From Parietaria judaica (lineage: Eukaryota; Streptophyta; Magnoliopsida; Rosales; Urticaceae), in the NCBI GenBank assembly GCA_954871525.1, contig OX940866.1, positions 15,833,001-15,897,000 of the forward strand: a stretch of 64,000 bases of DNA, in the 5' to 3' direction. This document shows, one piece after another, positions 50,796 to 60,962 of the stretch (its first letter is position 1; the number at the start of each line of letters is the position of its first letter). Made by a program: the position numbers and the translations under genes. The notes below the pieces were generated by a model. It did no database searches and was not told the DNA's origin. It saw nothing but the letters and a program-made list of their open reading frames with translations.

Positions 50796-52735
50796 TTTGA
50801 ATTCTAATTATCTAGATCCAACCATTGAGATAAATCTTTAAACCGATCTAATGGACCAAACTAATTTAGGATAAAATCAAATATTAAAAGATTTAATAAA
50901 AACAAAATTCGATTTTATCCAAATATATAATTCGAAAATAATATACGATATATATAATTAATTAATTTCTAATCCGACGGTAAAGATTAAATCTTAGACC
51001 GATCCATCGGATATAATTAATTAGGCAAACTCGAAAATCAAAACTTGGTCACCAAGTTATTGATTTCGAATAAATCAATTGTCCTAATCCAACAGTTTAT
51101 ATTAAATCATAACCAATCCATTGGATTAAATTGATTTTAGGGTTTTTCTTAAATACCAAAACATTTGGTATTTTTGCCGCAATTATGAAAAGACCAAAGT
51201 CTATCCATTCGAATGTATTTAGTTCCACATTCCAAGGCATAATTCGATTTCTACACTTATAATATATATAAATATATATTATTTACATATGAATATAAAT
51301 CTATTAATTATTGATTAATCATTAATAATATATTAATAATTAAATTTGAATAATTAAATTATATTAATATTCTCTGATCTCAATATTACACATTCAAATG
51401 TCATGGTGACACACCATCATTTAAATTCGTGACATGTGATTTAATTTCATAGTTTACCGAAACGATCACAAACTTAGAAATTCTCTAAATCACAAACCGT
51501 ACGTCGAAATGACTCGGTTTCAAAAAGAAAAGTTTCTTAGAATTTAATTTCCAACAACTTTCTTGTTGACAGAAAATCGAAATTCTACTTTCTTTTGTCA
51601 GTTAATTTCGGTTACAAAGATATGGTACTTTTGCCACGCTACTGATAAAACTATCTGATGTCTGTCACAGACTTCAGTTTTATGAGTCTTGCCAAAGGAT
51701 CTTAAAAACATTTCAGATGTCTTTATCACGTACGTATCATCCGTTACGGAGCTATCCTGGGGACCATGTACCCGTATCACTTAAGCTCCAACGAACTGCT
51801 AGGGTGTTCGTCAAACCTCGGTGTTATTTCACTATAAACCCGAGGCTGCACTCTTTAGTGATACGGTATATATTATTCCTTTAAATACAGCAGGGTGTCC
51901 ATTGATACAATCAAATTCGGGTTGTTGATCTTTCACTTGATGATCCACACATGAGCAGGCGGTTTCTACCGTTATGCCCCTCATTGCATTTTCATCGTTG
52001 GCTAAGTCAGTAATATTATAAGTAACCCACTTATGGCTTCGATTAATAAGTTGCGCACGGGTACCTCTCACTTCTCACCACCGACAATCAAGGTAATCAT
52101 CATGACTCTGAAGAGATTTGTGTGATGCCCATGTCTATGACCAAGCTACCCTTACTGCTGACTGTCATGTTCCCAAAATAATAGTGTTGGGAACAACGGT
52201 AATATATTGTGTTCTTTAACGGTTAAATCAAAAAACAATCAAGCCAGCAGCTCGGACTCAAGATCACTCAAGACTTAGATTGAATATCCATTTGATCATC
52301 TACTAGTGACTCAACTCCAAGTTATCAGTGACGGTCTTATATGATAACTTCCGGAGTTTAAGTCAGGTCCAGTCGAGTATGAAGACACTTCATACTTAAT
52401 GCACTTCTAGTGAGTGTGACACACACAAAATCCAGAATAGGATTGTCACTTAGTCACATTAATGACCTTATACGATTAATGGGCTCCCACCCAGTTAATC
52501 AGGTCACAGACATTTTATGTTCATTTATTATGATTATTAATTCTTTCTCACATTGACTCTATTGTGATAATAATACCTAATTGCATCCTTTATGAACTAA
52601 GGATCAAACATTCTATTTTACTCTACCAGAAACTATAATAAGATTATCATAATAAGCATCATCTTTATTCAACGACTTGTCATAATCTTTTACAAATGGG
52701 TAAAATATCTTGTTTAAGGACACACATGTCCAACA
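50795..52735 (-). repeat. 5' LTR of the copia element, truncated
   Basis: Nearly identical to about 47850-49780; the clearest difference is a 10-bp insertion (GAGTGTGACA region near 52410). The LTR part equivalent to 47127-47850 is absent. Confidence 0.8.
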
Positions 52736-54102
52736 GAAACGTCTACATTTAATGGATATGCTAATTTGAAAGAGATCTAAACGTGCATTTGAATATTTCA
52801 AGGCAATATGATTTGAAGGTAACTTATACACCTTCTGATAGTAGCCAACCCCTAGCCCTTGGAAACGATATAGACCTGACAGCATATCTGTGGGACGCCG
52901 ATGGGTCGGCGTGGTTGGATCAATTGTTCATCGATCTACTAGCAAAGGAAGGTCATGAAGTCGAAAGAGAACGGGTCATTCAATCCGGCGCGCCTGTTGA
53001 TATGCAAGAAGATCGCCCGACTGATATGCAAGAAGATCGCCCGACTGATGTGCCAAATTATTATCCCACTGATACGCCAAAAGATCACCAGACCGATATG
53101 CCGGAAGCTAACTGTAATAATGAAGATGTGATATTGTTACAATTCAGAGGGATGTCGAATTATTTTGTGGCACCAAGTTCGTGTGGTTCGAGCATTGATG
53201 AAGAACGACTCCGGGCATTTAGTTTTCATGACGGTATGAATCTTGAACTTGGTCAGGAGTTTTCATCAAAGTCGGAATTGAAAAAATTTCTGGCTGAGAG
53301 TGCTTTCAAGGGATCCTTCAAGTTAAGGTCAGTAAAGTCTACAGCAACATTATACTCGCTCCGATGCCTAATTCGGAAATGCACGTGGAGGATACGTGCA
53401 GCGCAGATAAAGAACTGTAACACGTTCGCCGTACGAAGATATGAAAACATCCACACTTGGTTTGTTGCCAAAGATGGACATCGACATGCCACTTTGTCGT
53501 ATCTCGCCATCCTGATCTCTAATTCATTCTATGACTTGAAACTACTTCCAAACGCGAAATTGATTCAGCATTTTTTGTCAAATAAGGGTATCAAGGTCAG
53601 TTCCTGGAAGGCTTGGCGTGCGAGGAGTAACACCATTAACAGGATGAAAGGTACCCTGACTTAAAATTACGAGTTTTTACAAGATTTTTTTTATGGTTGA
53701 AAAAGAAAACCCGGGTTCTCGTACCGCAATTAAGATTACCGAGAAAGGCATTTTTTGTACAGTTTCATTGCATTATATGCGTCAGTTATAGGATTCAAAA
53801 GTTTGAGGAAGGTGATTTATCTCGACGCATGTCACTTGTATAGTAAATACGCAGGTGTATTACTCGAAGCAACCGCTATAGATGGCGATGGTCATATTTA
53901 TCCTCTTGGTTTCGGTATTACATATGCGGAGAACCATTTAGCGTTGGTATGGTTTTTAGAACGCCTCAAATAATCAGTCCCTGATGAGGAAGACTTGTTG
54001 TTCGTATCAGATAGAGGGGGATCCATCATTCAAGGTATACGTACAGTGTATCCGAAAGCACATCATGGATATTATAATCATCACATCAGTTGCAACTTGT
54101 GG

Positions 54103-54190
54103 GAAGAAGAAGAAGAAGAAGAAGAAGAAGAAGAAGAAGAAGAAGAAGAAGAAGAAGAAGAAGAAGAAGAAGAAGAAGAAGAAGAAGAAA
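54103..54190. repeat. (GAA)n microsatellite, about 29 units
   Basis: Pure GAA/AAG run inside the transposase catalytic region. Depending on frame it reads as polyglutamate or polylysine. The upstream catalytic part reads into the glutamate frame, the downstream part continues from the lysine frame. Confidence 0.95.
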
Positions 54191-54370
54191 TCAAGGGATC
54201 CCGATCCCGATGAAGAAACCGGCGTATCAAGGGATCCCGATCCTGATGAAGAAACTGGCGTATCAAGGGATCCCAATCCCGATGAAGAAACCGCCGGCGT
54301 ATCAAGGGATCCAAATCCCGATGAAGAAACCGTCGGCGTATCAACGGATCCCGATCCCGATGAAGAAAAC
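54191..54370. repeat. 36-39-bp minisatellite, five coding units
   Basis: Five units each encode a variant of SRDPDPDEETGV, in frame with the downstream transposase segment. Two units have three extra bases (ETAGV, ETVGV). It directly follows the GAA run, so both may have grown by slippage at one site. Confidence 0.9.
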
Positions 54371-56263
54371 AAGAAAAATAAAAAAGGGCTAATGGGCCAT
54401 TATTCGGAAATAGTACGATCATATAAAGAGAAGGACTTTGAGAAAAGATGGGATGTATTCAAGAGTAACTTTCCACTTGCTGCGCAATATCTCGTTCAAC
54501 AAGTTGGGAGAAGATCGAATTGGGCAATAACGTACTTCAGAGGGAAAATGTATAACATACTGACTTCAAACAACGTTGAATACATTAATAGTGTGCTGAA
54601 AGTAGCTAGAGGTTACCCTATTGTTGACCTTTTAGATGAATGTCTTGGGAAGGTATCTGAGTATATAAGTAGATACCATGACGCAAGTACTAAATGTATT
54701 AGAGAATTGTCCTCTCCAGTCACTCTGTTGATTCGAACGAAGATAAAAAAAAGAACGAGATCAAATCTAAGACGATGACGGCCGATAACTTAAACGATGA
54801 CAAGTGGGAAGTGACGACGAGTGGAACAGAGTTGGGAAGCCACCCCAAAGAGGTTGTGGTGATCGGTAGAAAAACGTACACTTGCTTACGTTGGCAGACT
54901 ACGAAATACCCATGTGCGCATGCCGTCTCAACAATCTCCACTGCTGGGTTAAATCCTGAGAATTTCTGTGGGAAATTCTTGAGTTTTGACAACTGGTATA
55001 AAGCGCATTCTATTGCCGTAAAACCTATCCTACTATGTGAAGATTGGGAAGTACCTTCTCATGTCCGTCAAGTCTTTGGGAAGATTAGACCGCCGGAGGT
55101 ACAACCCTGCAAAAAAGGACGAAAGAGGACAAGAAGATTCGTATCATTTGGGGAGAGCGGAAGGAAATATACCAGGTACTGTAGAACATACTTGTGTGAT
55201 AGACACTATGCTTCAACGTGTACCATATGAACTTCCTCTTTTTTTGTATGAACCATGAATTTGCATTAAGTTAATTTGTGAACTATGCTACAACTTGTAT
55301 GCACTAAAATATGTGAACCTCATCTTCATTTTTTTTTATGATGGATTCCTAAAATAGCAGTAAGATAATAGCTATATAGCGGTAAGATAATTGGTATTTA
55401 TAGAGCTATAGAAATTTGGACCATGGGGAGTGCCGGAGTGCCGAACTTGCCGTGAATAGTTTCAGAAGGAAGGAATCTGCAAAAAAAAGTATAGCGGTAT
55501 TTACTGCAAGCTTGAATCCTGAAAAAATCTCCACAAGAATCTGGAAAAAGAAGGAATCATATGAGAATACTGAAAAGAAACGTGAGAATACTGAAAAGAA
55601 GCGTGAGAATACTTCCAAAGACAGATTTGATCCCAAAAGACCAAGCGTTCTCTCCGTCATACTGTAGAAAATGCTTGGGCATGGCTAAAATACTCTCGGA
55701 TATTAGAACTGTATAACTTGACACCAGTTTGTTGCGTTTATTGTAAGTAGGTAGTCTTAATAAGTTGGTGGTTCGTCTTTATTCAATGACATGTGTTATT
55801 AAGTTGGTGGTATTAATTACCAGTTCGTCTTCCCCGATTGGTATTAAATTCTAGTTTGACGGTTTGACTTTCCCGCGTGCTTTAATACTTGTTTTACTGC
55901 TACGTGTTGATTTAATATATTGTATAATTTAAAGTTTTTTTCTGTTTAATCAAATATAATCGAAATAAATTGAAGACCGTTATTAAGCAACCTCTAGCAG
56001 GAGTACTATATTTGGTAGCGGCGGAGAGCATCAATTATAGATATGTTGATTAAAAAAATTGTTTGAACGATACGTGTTCATTTAATAAGAAATTTTTGAA
56101 GTAAACTAATAACCGCTATTAAGAAACCTATAACGGTACAAGGTCATACAAAAAAGGTTTCATATAGAGACTCGTGCCATGAGATATTAAGATCTCAAAT
56201 AAACACATCCAAACTAAAAGACAGAAAAAGGTATAGAGGCACATGACCTGAGATATTAAGATA

Positions 56264-56997
56264 TCAAACAAAAACATCCAAACTAAAAGATGCAACTGAC
56301 GGATGCAACAAATTGTGTCCGTACACTCTCGTCGGAGTTTGTCTCGCCATCATCTCTGCTTGCCTACGATGTTGATTAATGAAACACTTCTCCACGACAT
56401 AGTTGTCGTTGTACATTATAAATACCCGACCAGTTTGACAAAGCTGCACAAACTCTTCCTCGTTATTTATAACCACCCCTCCTCCGAGTATGACGAGAGA
56501 TTTGACATTTTTACTCGCAGAGCCCATGTAGCCGATGAGATAGAACTTTAACCCGAGAAAGAGCTTCGGGGCCTACATTATTGTTTAATTCTCAAAAATA
56601 TTGTACAAGGAGTGTAAATGTGTACACTATATTTGGTGAAAACTTACATTGTTGAAAGAGTTGAGCCGACCTAATTTCGGACCACTTTGCGCCCCGAAAA
56701 TGTCGACGGTGATCTCAAAAGGAGTTTTGTTAACATGCGAGTTAGCTACAATGCATGTTTTTATCCCTGCACACATAAAATTGTAGTTTCAACTTTCAAT
56801 GCATGATTTTATCTCTGCACACATAAAGTTCACAAGATTTTCATATAGTTGATGTTGAGAATCCATATTCCGTTCAAGATTGACATAAGAAATTTTTGGC
56901 TCCGCGTGCAACTACTGCGATTTTCTGGCCCCACAATAAAGTGCGTCACATTTTCATCCCACTCAAAGGAATAGTCATACCCGTGATAAATCGCAAA
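56264..56997 (-). pseudogene. Tandem BRCT-domain gene fragment (BRCA1/BARD1-like)
   Basis: Minus-strand exons at about 56834-56997, 56648-56766 and 56264-56572 encode the end of one BRCT repeat (ENVTHFIVGPE, then LMSILNGIWILN), a linker (VANSHVNKTPFEITVD), and a second BRCT repeat (APKLFLGLKFYLIGY, LVILGGGVVI). The order and spacing match the C-terminal BRCT pair of plant BRCA1/BARD1, phosphopeptide-binding DNA-repair proteins. No RING or ankyrin part is present. The first junction does not keep phase cleanly, and a near-copy of the acceptor region is repeated at 56780-56825, so it is probably a decayed captured fragment. Confidence 0.72.
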
Positions 56998-57474
56998 CTG
57001 AAACAAGAGATTCTGCAATACGAACAAGTAAAAAAATATAATCATCTTACCATTGTTATATAGTAAATCACTAAGAACATGAAGATAGCAACTTTAGATT
57101 CTGTATTCAATACAGAATAACAAATTTGCACTTGTCGTGGATTTTAGGCCATTTTGGTATTGCCTAACTACTGGTTTTCCTTGTCAAATGCGGTTATATT
57201 TGTGGATTGGTATGAAAACTTGTTTCAATGTAACCGCATCCCGTGGTAATCCACATATCGAAGAGTTTAGGTTTAGAAAGAATAAATTTGTAATCGCTTA
57301 CTGATGAACTTAATAATCCAAACCGCTACTCCGTAAACCGTAGCGGTAGTGATATGAGTGTTGTTACAATGAACTTAATAATCCATACGAACGGTAAGAT
57401 GAAATAACTTTATAGAAAAACGGATTTTCTCATTTCAATTAACTAACCGCTAGGAAACCCTAACGTGTTTAGTG

Positions 57475-57595
57475 ACCACTGCTAGGATAAAACCTAGCGG
57501 TAATTTCTATGGTTCAAATGTTCTCGGATAAGTGGTTGAAGTAACCTGTTAATGTGCCTTTATTGCATGCAGGTCATATTAAATGCTCGTTCATC

Positions 57596-57626
<31 letters not shown>

Positions 57627-57870
57627 ACCCTCTCCAAACATGTTTAAACCATCCATCTTCCCCCAAGCGTCTATAAATAGAACAATCCCTAACCCTAAAA
57701 TATGGAATTATATCTATCATCTCTCTCTCCATGATAATATTGTATGAATACACCACCGAAAAGTTTGTTAGCTGCTTCTCAACATTTGTCTATGCCGCTG
57801 TGCATTCATATAATATTAACAAGGAGGTGCAAGCTTATTTTGTTGCCTTGCTTCTTTATTCTTCAATTCG
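57475..57870 (+). promoter_or_regulatory. TATA-containing module, copy A
   Basis: Order: motif hairpin (57478-57502), TTTATTGCATGCAGGTC, a poly-C run, TCTATAAATAGAACAATCCC (TATA box at about 57672), a CTCTCTCTCCATG leader, then short open frames. One frame reads MNTPPKSLLAASQHLSMPLC, resembling the same frame in copy B. Looks like a promoter plus first exon. Confidence 0.5.
57597..57626. repeat. Homopolymer of 30 C
   Basis: An uninterrupted run of 30 cytosines, then ACCC. It sits between the GCATGCAGGTC box and the TATA box of module A; module B lacks it. The length may be affected by sequencing error. Confidence 0.85.
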
Positions 57871-58724
57871 TGTTATGAATACGTGCACGGTTCTTGTATG
57901 ATTTCTTCCCGATGTTAGGGACGAAATGAAACAACATGTATTAGAAACCCACAATAAAGAAGGAGAAGAAGCAATTTCCTGACGCCACATTAAGGATGAG
58001 GATCATAGCGGTAAAAGCGGAAGCGGCAAGTTCTTGTGGAAGATTAATCTTTTGTTACTTAAAAGGCTGGTTTTTATGTTCATAATCCTTGATGCAGTTC
58101 TTATTTAACTTTGGTGTTCACTACCTGTGTGTTGTATTACCGAATAATACGAGTATTACCTATTTATTTGTGTATTACCTTTTTCAGTTAAAATAACTAT
58201 GAGTTTAAATAAGTATTACCATTCTACTAGTGTATTACCATCAGAATCTTAACCTGATAGAAATACAAACCGCTAGTCAACTATTACGTGTGTAAAGACC
58301 ACCGCTGGGAAAACACCTAGCGGTAATTTCTGTTCACCAAAAGTACTCGGATTACTGGGTGGAGAAACATATTAATGTGCCTTTATTGCATGCATGTCGT
58401 ATTAGAGGGTGGAGAAACCATCAGAATCTTAAAATTTTCAGCCAAATTAAAAACCGATACTGCGTAACAAGTAGCGGTAGTGCTATGAGTGTCTAGCGGC
58501 GGATAAGATAATAAAATAGCGGAAGTCAGTTATGTTAGTTAAATGAAGGTTATTTAAACATATTTACTAGTGTATTACCTTTTTAAGCTGAAATAAGTAC
58601 GAGTTAATCGAGTGAAATATGCATTGCTTCGCATATATGTACGAGTGAAAATGAAATAACCTGATAGAAACACTAATCTTCCCCGTTTCTATTCACAAAC
58701 CGCTAGGTAACCGTTACATGTTTA

Positions 58725-59120
58725 GTGACCACCGCTAGGAGAAAAACTAGCGGTAACTTCTGTTCACCAAAAGTACTCGGATGAGTGGGTGGAGAAACAT
58801 ATTAATGTGTCTTTATTGCATGCAGGTCGTATTAATTAATCGTCCAACTCCCTCCAAGTATCTATAAATAGAACAATCCCGGAGCCTAAACAATTGAATT
58901 ATATCCATCATCTCTCTCTCCATGATAATATTTTATGTATCCACCGCCCAAAGGTTCATCAGCTGCTCGTCAGCAATCTTTTATGCCGCTATGCATTCAT
59001 ACAATATTTACAAGGAGGTGCAAGCTTATCTTGTAACTGCACTTCTTCTCAGTCGTGCTTCTATAACGGTAGTCAATATTTTCTCATTCTGTTTTGTATT
59101 ACAGAACAATTAATAGTGGT
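58725..59120 (+). promoter_or_regulatory. TATA-containing module, copy B, with partial third copy
   Basis: Same order as module A: motif hairpin (58727-58755), TTTATTGCATGCAGGTCG, TCTATAAATAGAACAATCCC (TATA box at about 58863), CTCTCTCTCCATG, then an open frame reading MYPPPKGSSAARQQSFMPLC. A partial module (hairpin to GCATGC only) lies at 58300-58400. The post-ATG part recurs near 59165-59280. Confidence 0.5.
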
Positions 59121-60086
59121 ATATTTTTTATGAACTAACGGTAGTCAATGCTTTCTAATTCATTGCTTCTTTGCGGCTCGTCAACAATATTTTATGCCGC
59201 CGTGCATTCATACAATATTTACAAGGAGGTGAAAAGCTGAGATTGTGTCCTTGCTTCTTCGCAGTCGTACTTCTAACTCTGCAAGTTTCATTTGCAAGAT
59301 TAATCTTTTGTTTCTCAGCAAGGGGGTATATAGGTTCGTAATAGTTGCCCGCCGTTCCTATTTAAGTTTGGTTTTGTATGATTTATAGGTTCGTAGCAGT
59401 ACTCAATATTTACTCATTCTGTGATGTATTACAGAATAAAGAATATCTGATTATTTATTATTTATGTTTGTTTTGTATTCGATAATCCCACTATTATGTA
59501 ACATATATTGGTACTCAATATTTACTATTTGTGTGTTGTTTAGCAGAATAAACTTTAAAACATAGTGGTAAGAGGATTATAAGTACCAAAATACCCTTTT
59601 ATCGATATAAATAGAAGAAAACCCTAAAATGGAGCACAATTTGCAATATATAGTTGCCCGCCGCCTCCTCTCCTTATCTCTCTCTATATTTTTAATGAAC
59701 TGCCGAAGCTATGAGCACCAACTCCGGTATCGCATTACCAAAGTGTTAGCTAACTCATCTCTCTCAGTTATTGTCTGACGTTTTAGTGATCCGATACCAG
59801 AGAAGGTGCTAGCGGTAATTTGGATCGAAAGTTACAGTATGATAAATAACATTAACATAGCGGTACAATTTTCATGGTGAGATATAACAATATTAACAAA
59901 GGGCGGTTTGATTGTCGTACAATATAATAGCATTAACATAGCGGTAAGATTGTAATACAAAACGGTTCAACACGTCTTCGTTACAAAACACCATACCGCG
60001 TACCAGACAAATACTCACTTGAAGAATATCCATAAAATGATAAAGAAAGTTATGAACATTAGTTTTCCCCAACTGATGAACTCATA

Positions 60087-60414
60087 TTAGTTTTGTCGTT
60101 CTAGTATATGAATTGGTTGAAGGGCATTAATTTGTGGAATTGTTTCTGGATCTACCCAATCAAAGTATCCGCAATTATCTTTTCCCTGATGAGAAGCAAA
60201 ATACCCAAAATCACAACCTTATGAAAATTACAGAGATCAAGTACAAAGTCGTCATCAATGAACGTACCATCATCTTCGAACAACACCTGAATCTTCTTCC
60301 TGGATTCTTCCACGTGTTTGACGTTAAGATTATCGTGTTGTTGCCGCATTTACAAAGACACCGTTGATCCTTCTGAGTTGGAGAAGTGCTAGAACCATCG
60401 TCAAGGTCGTACAT
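60087..60414 (-). CDS. Small GRF-type zinc-finger protein, two exons
   Basis: Exons 60268-60414 and 60087-60185 join in phase (GATG|GTACGT donor, CAG acceptor) to 81 residues. The GRF zinc finger is clear: CKCGNNTIILTS, then NPGRRFRCC in exon 1, and CGYFDWVDPE in exon 2, with all expected cysteines. GRF fingers bind single-stranded DNA in some proteins (family knowledge); short GRF proteins are abundant in plants and often sit in transposable elements. No stop interrupts it, unlike most neighbours. It lies inside the AGCGGTA zone. Confidence 0.75.
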
Positions 60415-60589
60415 TGTAGATCTGTTAAGGTTGAAAGTAGATCTACAAGTTCTGGGCTTTCTTGTGATCTGGGAAGGTCGAAAGTAGATCTACAAGATCT
60501 GGGAACGTGAGTGCCTTTACATTATAGTCGAGTTTCCAACCGTTGGTGACTTGGTTTCTATATATAAAAGTACCAGCTAGAAGTAAAAT

Positions 60590-60945
60590 TAATATAGCAA
60601 AAAAAGTAAATAAGTAAAGCAACTCATAATCTCATATTAGTAAGACATATACTATTATCAAGTAAAGTAATTTGTATTAGAAAGAAATACTACTATTAGT
60701 ATTGGTAGCGGTAAAGGAATAAAGAAACATGAATTAGTAGCGGTAACAAAGTAAAGCAATCTGTACTAGAAAGAAATACTACTATTAGTATTGGTAGCGG
60801 TAACAAACTGAAGCAACTTATATTAACAACGGTAACAAAGTAAAGCAACTTATATTAGTAGCGGTAACAAAGTAAAACAAGTTAAATTAGTAGCAGTAAC
60901 AAAGTAAAGTAACTTATATTAGTAGCGGTTACAAAACAAAGTTAT
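60590..60945. repeat. Tandem repeats built around TAGTAGCGGTAAC
   Basis: Units of about 30 bp (AACTTATATTAGTAGCGGTA plus ACAAAGTAAAGC) recur about five times. A longer unit containing TACTACTATTAGTATTGG followed by TAGCGGTA occurs twice (60717, 60796). It directly follows the stop of the unknown minus-strand gene at 60963. Confidence 0.75.
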
Positions 60946-60962
60946 ACTAACTACTATACATA

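Larger units (their letters stand above)
47127..52735 (-). mobile_element. Ty1/copia retrotransposon, long LTRs, mostly deleted interior
   Basis: Minus-strand copia element inside the MULE transposase gene. The 3' LTR is 47127-49780. The 5' LTR survives only as about 50795-52735, matching about 47850-49780 with one 10-bp indel. Both end GTCCAACA on the plus strand. The polypurine tract AAGTGGGAGAT (minus) abuts the 3' LTR at 49781-49791. Between the LTRs only the end of reverse transcriptase and RNase H remain; the 3' part of the 5' LTR, primer-binding site, gag, protease, integrase and most of the reverse transcriptase are gone. Flanks AAAAC (left) and GAAAC (right) may be an imperfect target duplication. 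On the minus strand a TATA box TATAAATAGG stands near 47600 within the LTR. Confidence 0.85.
46919..55227 (+). pseudogene. MuDR/MURA-type MULE transposase, split and frameshifted
   Basis: DDE transposase of a Mutator-like element. The first part, 46919-47126, starts MSPLLVSVNCGGKWIYD, the GG-W N-terminal pattern. A truncated copia element occupies 47127-52735. After it, 52783-53664 encodes the rest of the N-terminal region, short PTDM repeats, and the MuDR DNA-binding domain (CTWRIRAA, ENIHTW). 53755-53973 holds the first catalytic aspartate in VIYLDACHL; the second follows in FVSDRGG near 54006. After a GAA expansion, the frame of 53984-54778 continues and holds the candidate catalytic glutamate in SNNVEYINS. 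54775-55227 carries a SWIM finger (TCLRWQTTKYPCAH) in which the usual first cysteine is tyrosine. Several stops and frame changes make it a pseudogene. Confidence 0.85.
55331..60945. repeat. Main AGCGGTA motif zone
   Basis: Exact AGCGGTA by reading at 55378, 55493, 57342, 57496, 58007, 58319, 58473, 58749, 59811, 59859, 59940, 60717, 60739, 60796 and 60860, usually as TAGCGGTA and often TAGCGGTAA. Near-matches (AACGGTA, AGTGGTA, AGCGGTT) are frequent. All these exact copies are on the plus strand, with fewer ACCGCTA on the other. Non-coding gaps between the gene fragments here (55.3-56.2, 57.05-57.5, 58.0-58.7 and 59.3-60.1 kb) hold mainly these motifs in AT-rich sequence. Confidence 0.75.

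Noticed and set aside
48654..52071. Matching open frames at 48654-48836 and 51598-51780 as duplicated genes
   Set aside because: They lie at equivalent positions of the two copia LTR copies and have no coding signal.
54007..54422. Long open frames made of polyphenylalanine, polyserine, polyarginine and polyglutamate
   Set aside because: They are other-frame or antisense readings of the GAA microsatellite and the adjoining minisatellite, not proteins.
53984..54778. A stand-alone lysine-rich nuclear protein
   Set aside because: Its C-terminal two thirds are the MULE transposase region around the catalytic glutamate; the lysine run is the microsatellite.
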